A stretch of DNA of 64,000 nucleotides from positions 38,896 through 102,895 of the forward strand of contig CALZGM010000009.1 in NCBI GenBank assembly GCA_945787015.1, in the 5' to 3' direction. Below are positions 24,894 to 34,435 of the stretch, in pieces; position 1 is the stretch's first letter; each line of letters opens with the position of its first letter. The notes below the pieces were generated by a model. The model was not told the origin of the DNA and ran no database searches. It saw only the letters and a program-made list of their open reading frames with translations. Origin of the DNA: an uncultured Roseburia sp. GTDB lineage: Bacteria > Bacillota > Clostridia > Lachnospirales > Lachnospiraceae. A program made the translations under genes and the position numbers.

Positions 24894-24909
24894 GACCGGC
24901 TGGTCGGTC
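24894..24909 (+). promoter_or_regulatory. Candidate TetR-family operator
   Basis: GACCGGCTGGTCGGTC has 5-bp inverted half-sites (GACCG/CGGTC). It lies at the presumed transcription start of the exporter gene. The TetR-type regulator at the end of the same operon is the obvious candidate to bind it and repress its own operon. Confidence 0.6.
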
Positions 24910-24934
24910 AGTCTGATATGCAGGAGGAAAAAGC

Positions 24935-27900
24935 GTGTTTAGTAAGTTTAGTGTAAAGAAACCATACACCGTTTTTGTAGGTGTTGTACTGGTGATTGTT
25001 TTAGGTGTGGTATCTTTTACAAGAATGACCACGGATTTGCTGCCGGATATGAGCCTTCCATATGTGGTTGTAGTGACAACGGATATAGGGGCAAGTCCGG
25101 AGGAAGTGGAGAAGGATGTGACAGCGCCGATAGAAGCGGCCATGGCAACGACTTCAAATATTAAAAACGTGTCCTCCAGTTCTAGTGATAGCTATTCCAT
25201 GGTTATTTTAGAATATGAACAGAGTACGAACATGGATTCCATTATTATTGAAATTCAACAGTCGTTGGATCAGTTGCAGGGAAGTTTCCCGGATACAGCA
25301 GGTTCACCTATTATTATGCAGATTGATCCGGATATGATGCCGATTATGATTGCATCTGCTGATGTAGAGGGGATGAACCAGTCTGAGTTATCTATTTATG
25401 TGACAGATGAGTTAGTTCCTGCAATTGAAAGTATCGAAGGGGTAGCATCTGTAACTGCGACAGGTGTTCTGGATGAAGATATTCAGGTTACCTTGGAACA
25501 GGAAAAAATCGATCATTTAAATGAAAAGATTCTGGCAAAGCTTGAAGAACAGTTTGCTGACGCACAAAAAGAACTGGATGAAGGGGAAAAGAAAATCGAA
25601 GATGGCAAGGCGGCATTAGAAAAAGGGGCAGAAGAATTTGCAAATCAGATTTCTGAAGGATATAAAGAAATTATCAATAATAAAATAAACCTCTATGGGG
25701 CAGAACAGGAAATAAAATCCTCGTTGTCAGAATTGCAGAATATGCAAAAACTGCTGGGAGAGAACGGAGAGCAGCTTGAGGTGGCAATGGATGTGTTAGA
25801 GGCTGCCTATAACCGTGGATGCGAGCTGGAAGCGAAAATTGAGCGACTGGAAACCATACGGGCGGCTTATTATGCTGCTATTGAAAGGGAAATAGGGGAG
25901 TCAGGAACGATTCCTTCTGACAGCAGAAAAGCAGAGATTATGCAAGAGGTAAGCAACAATGAGTATTCAGATATTGCAACCCTTGAGAGCGACCTTTTAA
26001 ATGCAAGGCAGGAGCTGAATACGCTCAATGCCATCGTGGCATCTCAGTCATCAGCATTTGAAGAGTTTGGCATTACATTAACCGATTATAAGGATATTCC
26101 AAAAGCAATCGAAGCCGTAGGACAGGCATCCATCATGGTTTCTACGGGAGTTGCGCAGATTGAAGCGGCAAAGAGCCAGATTGCAGAGGGAAAGACAGCA
26201 CTTGACGATGCACTGGTTACATTAAATAAAACACAGATTCAGACGATTTTGCAGATGAGCCAGGGATATACAGAGCTTGCTGTTGCAGCGAGCCAGCTTG
26301 CAATGGGGCAGGCACAGCTTGATTCTGCAAAAGAAGAGGCAGTAAATTCTGCGGATTTGACAAAAATATTAACCATTGATACATTAAGAAGCCTGCTCAT
26401 GGCACAGAACTTTTCTATGCCTGCCGGCTACATTACAGAAGGAGACGAGAAGTACTTAGTACGCGTAGGGGACAAAATTACATCACCGGAAGCATTAAGA
26501 GATACGGTATTAATCGACCTAGGTATGGAGGGAATTGAACCAATTAAGCTTTCTGATGTGGCGACGGTAGAAATGATAGACAATACGGGTGAGTCCTACT
26601 CGAAGGTAAACGGGAACCCTGCCATTATGCTTTCTATTGAAAAACAGACCGGATATTCAACCGGTAATGTTACAGACAGTGTTTTAGAACGTTTTGAGTT
26701 TTTGGAATCTGAAAATGAAAAGCTGCGTTTTAGTGTCATGATGGATCAGGGAATCTATATCGATATGATTGTAGAATCCGTATTGGAAAATATGATATGG
26801 GGCGCCATTCTGGCAATCCTTGTGCTGATTGTTTTCTTAAAAGATTTCAGACCAACCATCGTAATTGCATGCTCGATTCCGTTAAGCGTCATTTTTGCGA
26901 TTGTATTGATGTATTTTTCGAATATTTCATTAAACATCATTTCATTATCCGGTCTGGCGCTGGGAATTGGTATGCTGGTAGATAACTCTATCGTAGTGAT
27001 TGAAAATATTTACCGGTACCGGAGTGAAGGATATTCCGTAAGAAAGGCAGCGGTAGAAGGAGCTTCCGAAGTAACGGGAGCGATTGTAGGCTCTACTATA
27101 ACGACGGTTTGTGTATTTGCTCCGATTGTATTTACGGAGGGAGTAACCAGACAGCTGTTTGTAGATATTGCATTAACGATTGCATTTACCCTGACAGCCA
27201 GCCTGCTTGTAGCGATGACTTTTGTTCCGATGATGGCATCAGTTACATTAAAGAAAACAAAAGAAATCAGCCACAATTTCTTGGATAAGATTACAGAGGC
27301 TTACGGATGGCTGCTTAAGAAGGCCTTAAAATGGAAGGGGCTTGTGTTTATTGCTGCAATCGGACTTTTAGTCATCAGCGCTGCTGCAGCTCTGTCAAGG
27401 GGATTTACTTTTATTGATATGGAAATGGAGTCAAATCAGCTGACAGTAACGGTAAGTGCAAAAGAGGATGAGATTTTAAAATTTGAGGAATTGACCAGCC
27501 TTTCCGATGAAGTCGTAACGCGTCTGTCAACAATCGAAGGAATTGATACCATCGGGGCAATGACAGGGGGAGGCTCTTTGATGATGGGAGGCTCGAGCGA
27601 GAGTGTTTCTATGTACATTACCTTAGAAGAAGGGACGGATGTAACAAATGAGGAAATCAGTAACCGTATTCAGGAATTAACTGCGGATATGGACTGTGAG
27701 GTAACGGTAGATAATTCTTCCAGTGACATGACAGCTATGCTTGGAAGCGGTATTACCGTACAAATCAGTGGACGTGATATGGAAAAGCTTCAAAATCTGG
27801 CAAAGGAAGTCGCAAAGATTGTTGCTTCCGTGGATGGAACAGTAGATGTTTCAGATGGATTAGAAGATACCACAGCATCCTTTACGATTTCTGTCGATAA

Positions 27901-28846
27901 GGATAAGGCAGCAGAGTATGGCATGACGGTTGCCCAGGTGTTCCAGCTGGTATATGAGAAAATGGCTTCCAGTACGACTGCAACCACAATTTCTACTGAT
28001 TTAAATGATTACGAAGTATATGTACAAAATGAAGAACAGGCAGATGTTACCTTATCTGACATTCGTGGTCTTAAGTTTACGTATACAGATAAAATAACAG
28101 GAGATGAGGAAGAGGTTTCGCTCTCTACGATTGCAAAATTTGTAGAAGGCAGATCCATGAATTCAATTAAACGTTCTGCTCAAAATCGTTATATCAGTGT
28201 GTCAGCAGGTATTGATGCCGAGCACAATGTAACCCTGGTAAGTAATGCAATTATGAATAAAATTAAGTTAATGGATATTCCGGCCGGTTATGAAATTAAG
28301 ATGACCGGTGAGGATGAAATGATTAATGAATCAATGGAACAGCTGGTATTGATGCTATTGCTGGCGGTAATTTTCATTTACCTGGTTATGGTAGCACAGT
28401 TTCAGTCACTGCTTTCTCCATTTATCATTATGTTTACGATTCCATTGGCATTTACAGGTGGCTTTGCAGCGCTTTATCTGACAGGAAAAGAAGTAAGTGT
28501 TGTTGCGATGATTGGCTTTATTATGCTGGCAGGCGTTATCGTTAATAACGGCATCGTACTGGTGGATTATATGAATCAGCTTCGCCGGAATGGTATGGAG
28601 AAGCGAGATGCAGTTGTCGAAGCGGGAAAAACCAGACTTCGTCCGGTACTAATGACAGCATTAACAACGATTCTAGCAATGTCTACAATGGCAATGGGAT
28701 TAGGAGGCGGATCAGAAATGATGCAGCCGATGGCAATTGTAGAGGTTGGAGGTCTGGTATATGGAACATTACTTACCCTTTTTGTGGTACCGTGTCTGTA
28801 TGATGCATTTAACCGGAATAAGAGCATGGTTGAGGAGGAATTGTAA
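24935..28846 (+). CDS. RND-family exporter with large coiled-coil insertion
   Basis: The 1303-residue protein is an AcrB/HAE1-type RND transporter driven by the proton gradient. It starts at GTG 24935 after AGGAGG. The N-terminal helix is followed by the first porter loop. The TM4 charge-relay motif is GIGMLVDNSIVVIEN near residue 680, and the second half repeats the layout with a matching VNNGIVLVDYMN block. Between the usual porter strands a helical segment of about 280 residues is inserted (about 195-472), rich in QxxLDEGxxxLE-type heptads. Gram-positive cells lack an outer-membrane channel, so the insert may span the wall or bind partners. The substrate is unknown. It overlaps the TetR gene by 1 nt. 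Confidence 0.9.
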   Translation: MFSKFSVKKPYTVFVGVVLVIVLGVVSFTRMTTDLLPDMSLPYVVVVTTDIGASPEEVEKDVTAPIEAAMATTSNIKNVSSSSSDSYSMVILEYEQSTNMDSIIIEIQQSLDQLQGSFPDTAGSPIIMQIDPDMMPIMIASADVEGMNQSELSIYVTDELVPAIESIEGVASVTATGVLDEDIQVTLEQEKIDHLNEKILAKLEEQFADAQKELDEGEKKIEDGKAALEKGAEEFANQISEGYKEIINNKINLYGAEQEIKSSLSELQNMQKLLGENGEQLEVAMDVLEAAYNRGCELEAKIERLETIRAAYYAAIEREIGESGTIPSDSRKAEIMQEVSNNEYSDIATLESDLLNARQELNTLNAIVASQSSAFEEFGITLTDYKDIPKAIEAVGQASIMVSTGVAQIEAAKSQIAEGKTALDDALVTLNKTQIQTILQMSQGYTELAVAASQLAMGQAQLDSAKEEAVNSADLTKILTIDTLRSLLMAQNFSMPAGYITEGDEKYLVRVGDKITSPEALRDTVLIDLGMEGIEPIKLSDVATVEMIDNTGESYSKVNGNPAIMLSIEKQTGYSTGNVTDSVLERFEFLESENEKLRFSVMMDQGIYIDMIVESVLENMIWGAILAILVLIVFLKDFRPTIVIACSIPLSVIFAIVLMYFSNISLNIISLSGLALGIGMLVDNSIVVIENIYRYRSEGYSVRKAAVEGASEVTGAIVGSTITTVCVFAPIVFTEGVTRQLFVDIALTIAFTLTASLLVAMTFVPMMASVTLKKTKEISHNFLDKITEAYGWLLKKALKWKGLVFIAAIGLLVISAAAALSRGFTFIDMEMESNQLTVTVSAKEDEILKFEELTSLSDEVVTRLSTIEGIDTIGAMTGGGSLMMGGSSESVSMYITLEEGTDVTNEEISNRIQELTADMDCEVTVDNSSSDMTAMLGSGITVQISGRDMEKLQNLAKEVAKIVASVDGTVDVSDGLEDTTASFTISVDKDKAAEYGMTVAQVFQLVYEKMASSTTATTISTDLNDYEVYVQNEEQADVTLSDIRGLKFTYTDKITGDEEEVSLSTIAKFVEGRSMNSIKRSAQNRYISVSAGIDAEHNVTLVSNAIMNKIKLMDIPAGYEIKMTGEDEMINESMEQLVLMLLLAVIFIYLVMVAQFQSLLSPFIIMFTIPLAFTGGFAALYLTGKEVSVVAMIGFIMLAGVIVNNGIVLVDYMNQLRRNGMEKRDAVVEAGKTRLRPVLMTALTTILAMSTMAMGLGGGSEMMQPMAIVEVGGLVYGTLLTLFVVPCLYDAFNRNKSMVEEEL

Positions 28847-29463
28847 TGGCTGCCAATTTATGGGAAGAAAAAACGTATCCGCCAAAGGTAATTGCGATGA
28901 ATGAAGCTGTGATTTCACTTTTGGCAGAGGGAAGAGAATTAGGTTCCCTTCGGGTGTCGGAGATTACGCAGCGTGCAGGCATCGGAAAAGGAACGGCATA
29001 TGAATATTTTAAAAGTAAGGCCGAAATTATTGTATCTGCAATGGAATACGATTTAGCCAAACAGATTGCAAGATTGGCGGAAATAGAAGAGAATGCCACA
29101 GGATTTCATGAGCGCCTGGAAGCTTTGATGAACTGGGTGGCAGAAAGCTTTCGTAAACATTCTGTTTTTACCTACGCGTTTCGACGTGATGAAGGAGTGC
29201 GGGAAATGTCCAAGGAATTGGAACCGGATGCTTGTCCATTTAGTGCTGGGAGAGCAGAAATCCATAAAATACTGGAACAGGTGCTTGTAATAGGAGAGCA
29301 GGAAGGGATTATAAAAAAGATGGACCATTATTTTGGATTTGTTGCTATTTATTCACAGCTAATGATTTTTTCAATGTATCTTGGAAATATGCAGACGGAG
29401 AATATAACAGAAGAAGAGGCAAGGGAGTTTGCAGTAAACAGTATTATAAAAATGCTAAATTAG
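28846..29463 (+). CDS. TetR/AcrR-family transcriptional regulator
   Basis: The 205-residue protein has the TetR N-terminal helix-turn-helix at about residues 10-57 (ITQRAGIGKGTAYEYF), and a helical ligand-sensing part after that. Its ATG overlaps the stop of the exporter gene (TAATG), so the two are translationally coupled and made together. It probably represses the operon through the palindrome at 24894-24909 and is released by an exported compound. This is inferred from layout, and is the usual logic for TetR-efflux pairs. Confidence 0.88.
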   Translation: MAANLWEEKTYPPKVIAMNEAVISLLAEGRELGSLRVSEITQRAGIGKGTAYEYFKSKAEIIVSAMEYDLAKQIARLAEIEENATGFHERLEALMNWVAESFRKHSVFTYAFRRDEGVREMSKELEPDACPFSAGRAEIHKILEQVLVIGEQEGIIKKMDHYFGFVAIYSQLMIFSMYLGNMQTENITEEEAREFAVNSIIKMLN

Positions 29464-29464
29464 C

Positions 29465-29493
29465 TTGACAAAATAAAAAATGGAACGTATCAT
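29465..29493 (+). promoter_or_regulatory. Promoter of the valS leader
   Basis: A consensus TTGACA (29465-29470) and TATCAT (29488-29493) are separated by 17 nt. The promoter starts immediately after the TetR stop codon and would give a transcript from about 29500. Confidence 0.8.
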
Positions 29494-29499
29494 AAGAGC

Positions 29500-29836
29500 A
29501 TCAAATAGTTCAATATTTGAAGAAAAAGGTTGTGAGAAAGAGGAGTACACATATACACTTGAAAGAGAAGGACATCCACCGGCTGAAAGATGTCTGCAGG
29601 AACAGGTATGTGGAAGGTAGCTTTTGAACCGCTTCGCTGAACCATTCAAAAGATTTGAATCAAGTAAGGGAAGACGTGTGGTTTACGTTAAAGAACCGCT
29701 GACTAGGACAGATAGTCCCGACAGGTAGTCTCGACAGGGATTTTGATGAATGTCTTGCTCAGACTGAGTGATAAACAAAGGTGGTACCGCGTTCATGCGC
29801 CCTTTGCAGGAAGTGTTTTCCTGCAAAGGGCTTTTT
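29500..29836 (+). ncRNA. T-box riboswitch controlling valS
   Basis: The leader has a long Stem I region, the invariant T-box sequence AAGGTGGTACCGCG at 29778-29791, and a terminator (29799-29812 with 29818-29831, then TTTTT). Uncharged tRNA(Val) should bind Stem I and the T-box, favouring the antiterminator and switching on valS. A GUA valine specifier in GAAGGTAGC near 29616-29624 is plausible, but I could not fold the stem to prove it. The 29464-29894 gap contains this leader only. Confidence 0.95.
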
Positions 29837-29894
29837 ATATTTCTTTTAGAAATATACTCCGCTTCAACCGAGAATAAAAAAGGAGAGAAAAACT

Positions 29895-32546
29895 ATGTGC
29901 AACAAATGTAAAGAACTTGCAAAAACCTATGACCCTAAGAGCATTGAAGACCGTCTTTACCAAAAATGGGAAGAAAACGGATATTTTCATGCCGAAGTAG
30001 ACCGCAGCAAAAAGCCGTTTACGATTGTGATGCCGCCACCAAATATTACAGGGCAGCTTCACATGGGACATGCATTAGATAATACCATGCAGGATATTCT
30101 TACAAGATATAAGAGAATGCAGGGATATTCCGCACTTTGGCTGCCTGGAACAGACCATGCATCCATTGCTACAGAGGCAAAGGTTGTTGAGAAAATCCGC
30201 GAGGAAGGGCTTACAAAAGAAGACTTAGGACGTGAAAAATTCCTTGACAGAGTTTGGGACTGGAAACGTGAGTACGGTGGACGTATTGTAAAGCAGCTTA
30301 AAAAACTTGGTTCATCAGCGGATTGGGACAGAGAAAGATTTACTATGGATGAAGGCTGTAATAAAGCGGTAAAGGAAGTCTTTGTAAATCTTTACAACAA
30401 GGGTCTTATTTATCGCGGCGAGAGAATTATTAACTGGTGCCCGCACTGCCTTACATCACTTTCCGATGCAGAGGTTGAATACGAGGATCAGAAAGGCCAT
30501 TTCTGGCATCTTCGTTATCCTTTGGCAGATGGCTCCGGCTATATTCAGATGGCTACAACCAGACCGGAAACCATGCTTGGAGATACTGCAGTAGCTGTAA
30601 ATCCAAAGGATGAAAGATACAAAGACTATATTGGTAAACTGGTTGATCTGCCAATTGTACACAGACAGATTCCAATTATTGCAGATGATTATGTAGACAT
30701 GGAATTTGGTACAGGTGTTGTAAAGATTACACCGGCACATGACCCGAACGATTTTGAGGTAGGACTTCGCCACAATCTTCCGGTTATTAACGTTCTTACT
30801 GAGGATGCTAAGATTGTAGATGACTATCCGGAATTTGCAGGTATGGACCGTTATGAAGCGAGAGAGGCAATTGTAAAAGCGCTAGATGCAGAAGGCGCTC
30901 TTGTAAAAATCGAAGAGTACTCACACAATGTAGGTACCTGCTACAGATGCCATACAACGGTTGAACCAAGAGTTTCAAAACAGTGGTTCGTAAAAATGGA
31001 AGAGCTTGCAAAACCTGCGATTGAAGCTGTTAAAAATGGGGAGACAAAATTCGTTCCGGAGCATTTTGATAAGACCTATTATCACTGGCTTGAAAATATC
31101 AGAGATTGGTGTATCAGCCGCCAGCTTTGGTGGGGACACAGAATACCGGCATTTTACTGTGATGATTGCGGTGAACTGGTAGTTACAAAAGAAAACACAT
31201 GTAACTGTCCGAAGTGTGGAAAGGAAATGAGACAGGATCCTGACACACTTGATACATGGTTTTCATCAGCACTTTGGCCGTTCTCAACTTTGGGCTGGCC
31301 GGAAAAAACAGAAGAGCTTGATTATTTCTATCCAACGAATGTCTTGGTAACCGGATACGATATTATTTTCTTCTGGGTAATCAGAATGATGTTCTCCGGT
31401 ATTGAGCACACAGGAAAAGCCCCGTTTGATACTGTTTTAATTCATGGGCTTGTTCGTGATTCGCAAGGACGTAAGATGAGTAAATCATTGGGAAATGGTA
31501 TCGACCCGCTTGAAGTAATTGATAAATACGGTGCAGACGCACTACGACTTACATTGATTACAGGAAACGCACCCGGAAATGACATGCGTTTCTACTGGGA
31601 AAGAGTAGAAGCTTCCAGAAACTTTGCAAATAAAGTATGGAACGCATCCCGTTTTATTATGATGAATCTGGATGGAGTAGATGTAAAAGAGCCTGGTACG
31701 GATGAACTTCATACTGCTGATAAGTGGATTCTTTCAAGAGTAAACACACTTGCAAAAGATGTAACCGAAAACATGGATAAGTATGAACTTGGAATCGCTG
31801 TACAAAAAGTTTATGACTTCATTTGGGATGAGTTCTGTGATTGGTACATTGAAATTGTAAAGGTTCGTACCTATAAAAAAGACGAGGATTTTGTATCTGC
31901 AAACGCAGCGTTGTGGACACTAAAAACAGTTCTTATCAATGCATTGAAACTGTTACATCCATATATGCCATTTATTACAGAGGAAATTTTCTGTACCCTT
32001 CAGTCTGAGGAAGATACAATCATGCTTTCAAAGTGGCCGGAATATAAGTCTGAGTGGGATTTTGCAGCAGAAGAAACTGCAATTGAGCATTGCAAGGATT
32101 TAGTAAAAGGAATCAGAAATGTTCGGACAGAGATGGATGTTCCACCTTCAAGAAAAGCAAAACTCTTTATTATCTCAGGTGATGCAGTAATTCGTGAGAT
32201 ATTTGAACAAAATAAAGAGGTTTATATAAATCTTACAGGTGCAAGCGAAATCGTGGTTCAAGCTGATAAAACAGGAATTGAAGAGGATGCAGTTTCTGTT
32301 GTAATCCCGGCAGCAACTCTTTATCTGCCACTGGAAGATTTGGTAGATTTTGAAAAAGAAAAAGAACGTCTTTTGAAGGAGGAGGCACGCTTAGAAAAAG
32401 AGCTGGCTCGTTCTAAGGGAATGCTTTCCAATGAAAGATTCTTAAGTAAAGCTCCGGCAGAGAAGGTTTTGGAAGAAAAAGAGAAACTTGCAAGCTATGA
32501 GCGAATGATGGCACAAGTAAAGGAACGTTTGGCACAAATGAAATAA
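29895..32546 (+). CDS. valS: Valyl-tRNA synthetase
   Basis: The 883-residue class I synthetase charges tRNA(Val). The HIGH motif appears as QLHMGHALD near residue 55 and the KMSKS loop as RKMSKSLGNG near residue 532. A zinc-binding segment with CDDCGELV and CNCPKCGKEM near residues 420-445 is present, as is the CP1 editing domain. The C-terminal coiled coil (DFEKEKERLLKEEARLEKEL) is typical of ValRS. It is a single gene under T-box control. Confidence 0.97.
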   Translation: MCNKCKELAKTYDPKSIEDRLYQKWEENGYFHAEVDRSKKPFTIVMPPPNITGQLHMGHALDNTMQDILTRYKRMQGYSALWLPGTDHASIATEAKVVEKIREEGLTKEDLGREKFLDRVWDWKREYGGRIVKQLKKLGSSADWDRERFTMDEGCNKAVKEVFVNLYNKGLIYRGERIINWCPHCLTSLSDAEVEYEDQKGHFWHLRYPLADGSGYIQMATTRPETMLGDTAVAVNPKDERYKDYIGKLVDLPIVHRQIPIIADDYVDMEFGTGVVKITPAHDPNDFEVGLRHNLPVINVLTEDAKIVDDYPEFAGMDRYEAREAIVKALDAEGALVKIEEYSHNVGTCYRCHTTVEPRVSKQWFVKMEELAKPAIEAVKNGETKFVPEHFDKTYYHWLENIRDWCISRQLWWGHRIPAFYCDDCGELVVTKENTCNCPKCGKEMRQDPDTLDTWFSSALWPFSTLGWPEKTEELDYFYPTNVLVTGYDIIFFWVIRMMFSGIEHTGKAPFDTVLIHGLVRDSQGRKMSKSLGNGIDPLEVIDKYGADALRLTLITGNAPGNDMRFYWERVEASRNFANKVWNASRFIMMNLDGVDVKEPGTDELHTADKWILSRVNTLAKDVTENMDKYELGIAVQKVYDFIWDEFCDWYIEIVKVRTYKKDEDFVSANAALWTLKTVLINALKLLHPYMPFITEEIFCTLQSEEDTIMLSKWPEYKSEWDFAAEETAIEHCKDLVKGIRNVRTEMDVPPSRKAKLFIISGDAVIREIFEQNKEVYINLTGASEIVVQADKTGIEEDAVSVVIPAATLYLPLEDLVDFEKEKERLLKEEARLEKELARSKGMLSNERFLSKAPAEKVLEEKEKLASYERMMAQVKERLAQMK

Positions 32547-32564
32547 TACCAAAAGAGGGAACTC

Positions 32565-32613
32565 CAGGGACGGTTCTTTTGTCTTGTTATGCAAGACAAA
32601 AGAACCGTCCCTG
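32565..32613. repeat. Dispersed palindrome, copy 1
   Basis: A perfect 22-bp inverted repeat (32565-32586 with 32592-32613) has a 5-nt loop and contains CAGGGACGGTTCTTTTGTC. The same 19 nt recur at 48424-48442. It follows valS and may act as its terminator. The sequence is of the REP type that in Clostridia is often mobilised by RAYT-like transposases, though none is seen here. Confidence 0.9.
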
Positions 32614-32718
32614 TTTTCGTGTAACAAAAGTGTAACAAAAAGACTTGAAAAAGTACGAAAGTACTAGTAAAATGATAGATAACAGTATGAATGACAATTA
32701 TCATTAGGAGAATTGCGT

Positions 32719-34104
32719 ATGCCAGAATCTGTCAATCAAAAACCAAATGTACGCTTAAGCCGTGATGAGTTGGAGGCTTTTTTACAGGTGTCGACTCCGG
32801 AGGATGACAAAAACTACACAATTGAGGAATTAAAAGGAATCCTGGAGCAGAACGGAGTGCGTTTTGGAATCCTTGAGACAGCATTGCAGGATATGGTGGA
32901 GAGCCAGCTCTATAACCAGCCAATTATGGTGGCAAAAGGGATTGCTCCGGTTGATGGAGTGGATGGCTATTATGAGTATATGTTTCAAAGTAACACGGAT
33001 AAAAAACCACAAATCAAGCCAAATGGTTCGGTAGACTATTGGTCTGTTAATAATATACAACCTGTGGAGGCAGGACAGGTAATCGCTGTTTATCATCCTC
33101 CGATTCAAGGAAAAGACGGAACCGGCGTAAAGGGAAATGTCATCTTTGCTAAGAGGGGAAAGGATCAACCTTTATTAAAAGGAAAAGGCTTTGAACGCAG
33201 CGCAGATGATTTAACCTATACTGCGAGCATTGATGGAAAGATTGAGATGCAGGGTGACCGAATCGTCATTCTTGCCATTCATGAAATAAGCGGTGACGCA
33301 GATATCTCCAGTGGAAATATCGACTTCCGCGGAGATGTGGTCGTTCATGGAAATGTGGAAAATGGTATTACGATAAAAGCAAGCGGTTCCATTACGGTTG
33401 ATGGAACGGTAGAAGCATGCACACTGATTGCCGGTAAAGATATTATTCTTAGAGGCGGTATGCTTGGCGGAAATAAATCTATGGTAAAGACAAAGGGCAG
33501 TATCTATGCGAAGTTCTTTGAAAATACAGTAATTGAGGTAGATGGTATCCTACAGGCGGATGTACTGATGAACTGTACGGTTAACTGTAAAGGACGTATT
33601 ATTTTAAAGGGAAATCACGCCAGCATTATCGGTGGAGAAATCCATGCAATACAGGGAGTTGAAACGTTTTGCATAGGAAATGATGCGGAAACAAAGACCT
33701 ATATTTATGCCGGTGCAGAAGAAGGTATGCAAAAGCGGGCTACCCAGTTGGAAAAGAAAATTTCTACTACAAAAGCAGAGATTACGAAGATTGAGCTCGG
33801 ATTGGAACAGTTTAAAGCGCTTGAAGAGGAGAAGGGAGTCAGCTATAGTAATGATCCAAGACGTATGGCATTACTTCGCATCAGAATCCGTGATGTGGCA
33901 ATGCTTGCAGAGGATGAAGCTGAATACAAAAAGCTGCAGGAACTATTAAGACGCGGTAAAGGTGCGTCTGTTAAGGTGCTGTCTACCATCTATCCGGGCG
34001 TGCAGATTAACATTGACGGTGAACGTATCAAGGTACAGAATGAAGCAACCAATGTAGAATTTTATCGTCTTGAGAATGTTATCCGTACCAGACCGGCAAG
34101 CTAA
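32719..34104 (+). CDS. DUF342/FapA-like protein
   Basis: The 461-residue protein belongs to the FapA/DUF342 family, with a beta-helix-like middle of repeated strands (residues 150-330, for example SGDADISSGNIDFRGDVVVHGNVENG) and a coiled coil after residue 340 (QLEKKISTTKAEITKIELGLE). Family members are cytoplasmic, may polymerise or scaffold, and some influence flagella or cell-surface processes; the exact job here is unknown. I used ATG 32719 with AGGAG 8 nt upstream. A TTG two codons earlier is possible. It ends at a strong terminator. Confidence 0.8.
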   Translation: MPESVNQKPNVRLSRDELEAFLQVSTPEDDKNYTIEELKGILEQNGVRFGILETALQDMVESQLYNQPIMVAKGIAPVDGVDGYYEYMFQSNTDKKPQIKPNGSVDYWSVNNIQPVEAGQVIAVYHPPIQGKDGTGVKGNVIFAKRGKDQPLLKGKGFERSADDLTYTASIDGKIEMQGDRIVILAIHEISGDADISSGNIDFRGDVVVHGNVENGITIKASGSITVDGTVEACTLIAGKDIILRGGMLGGNKSMVKTKGSIYAKFFENTVIEVDGILQADVLMNCTVNCKGRIILKGNHASIIGGEIHAIQGVETFCIGNDAETKTYIYAGAEEGMQKRATQLEKKISTTKAEITKIELGLEQFKALEEEKGVSYSNDPRRMALLRIRIRDVAMLAEDEAEYKKLQELLRRGKGASVKVLSTIYPGVQINIDGERIKVQNEATNVEFYRLENVIRTRPAS

Positions 34105-34168
34105 TGTCAAAAAAGCTTGTTTTATGCGATAAAATTGAGAAAAACTTAAGAGAAAATAACTTGATTAT

Positions 34169-34211
34169 CTCACCACTATATTATAATATTCTAATGTAGT
34201 GGTGAGTTTTG
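34169..34211 (+). terminator. Terminator after the FapA-like gene
   Basis: A 10-bp stem CTCACCACTA / TAGTGGTGAG (34169-34178 with 34197-34206) is extended by AT pairs and followed by TTTTG. The symmetric AT-rich sequence could also terminate minus-strand transcription. Confidence 0.85.
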
Positions 34212-34266
34212 TTATATATACCAAGAATCTGCAATCGGATATTGGTGAAAGGGAGAATAGAGCAGT

Positions 34267-34431
34267 ATGATTAATTTTGAGGAAGAATTAAAGAACTTTA
34301 AGCCAAGCCTTGAAGTAGAAGAGGCTGAACAGGCAATCTATAATCACGAATTAGTAGATATGACAGACATGATGCAGGAGATGCTCCGCGAGTTTAAGCA
34401 GGAGATGCAAATGTCGGGCAGAGAGGCATAA
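34267..34431 (+). CDS. Small acidic helical protein
   Basis: A 54-residue frame (MINFEEELKNFKPSLEVEEA start) has a GGGAG site before the ATG and ends 4 nt before the TPR protein gene. It is predicted helical, acidic and methionine-rich (DMTDMMQEMLREFKQEMQM). The tight spacing suggests that it acts with, or is regulated with, the downstream zinc-ribbon TPR protein. No known family is recognised. Confidence 0.65.
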   Translation: MINFEEELKNFKPSLEVEEAEQAIYNHELVDMTDMMQEMLREFKQEMQMSGREA

Positions 34432-34435
34432 GAGA

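Noticed and set aside
24894-24909. Palindrome as a terminator
   Set aside because: No T tract follows; its position at the promoter suits an operator.
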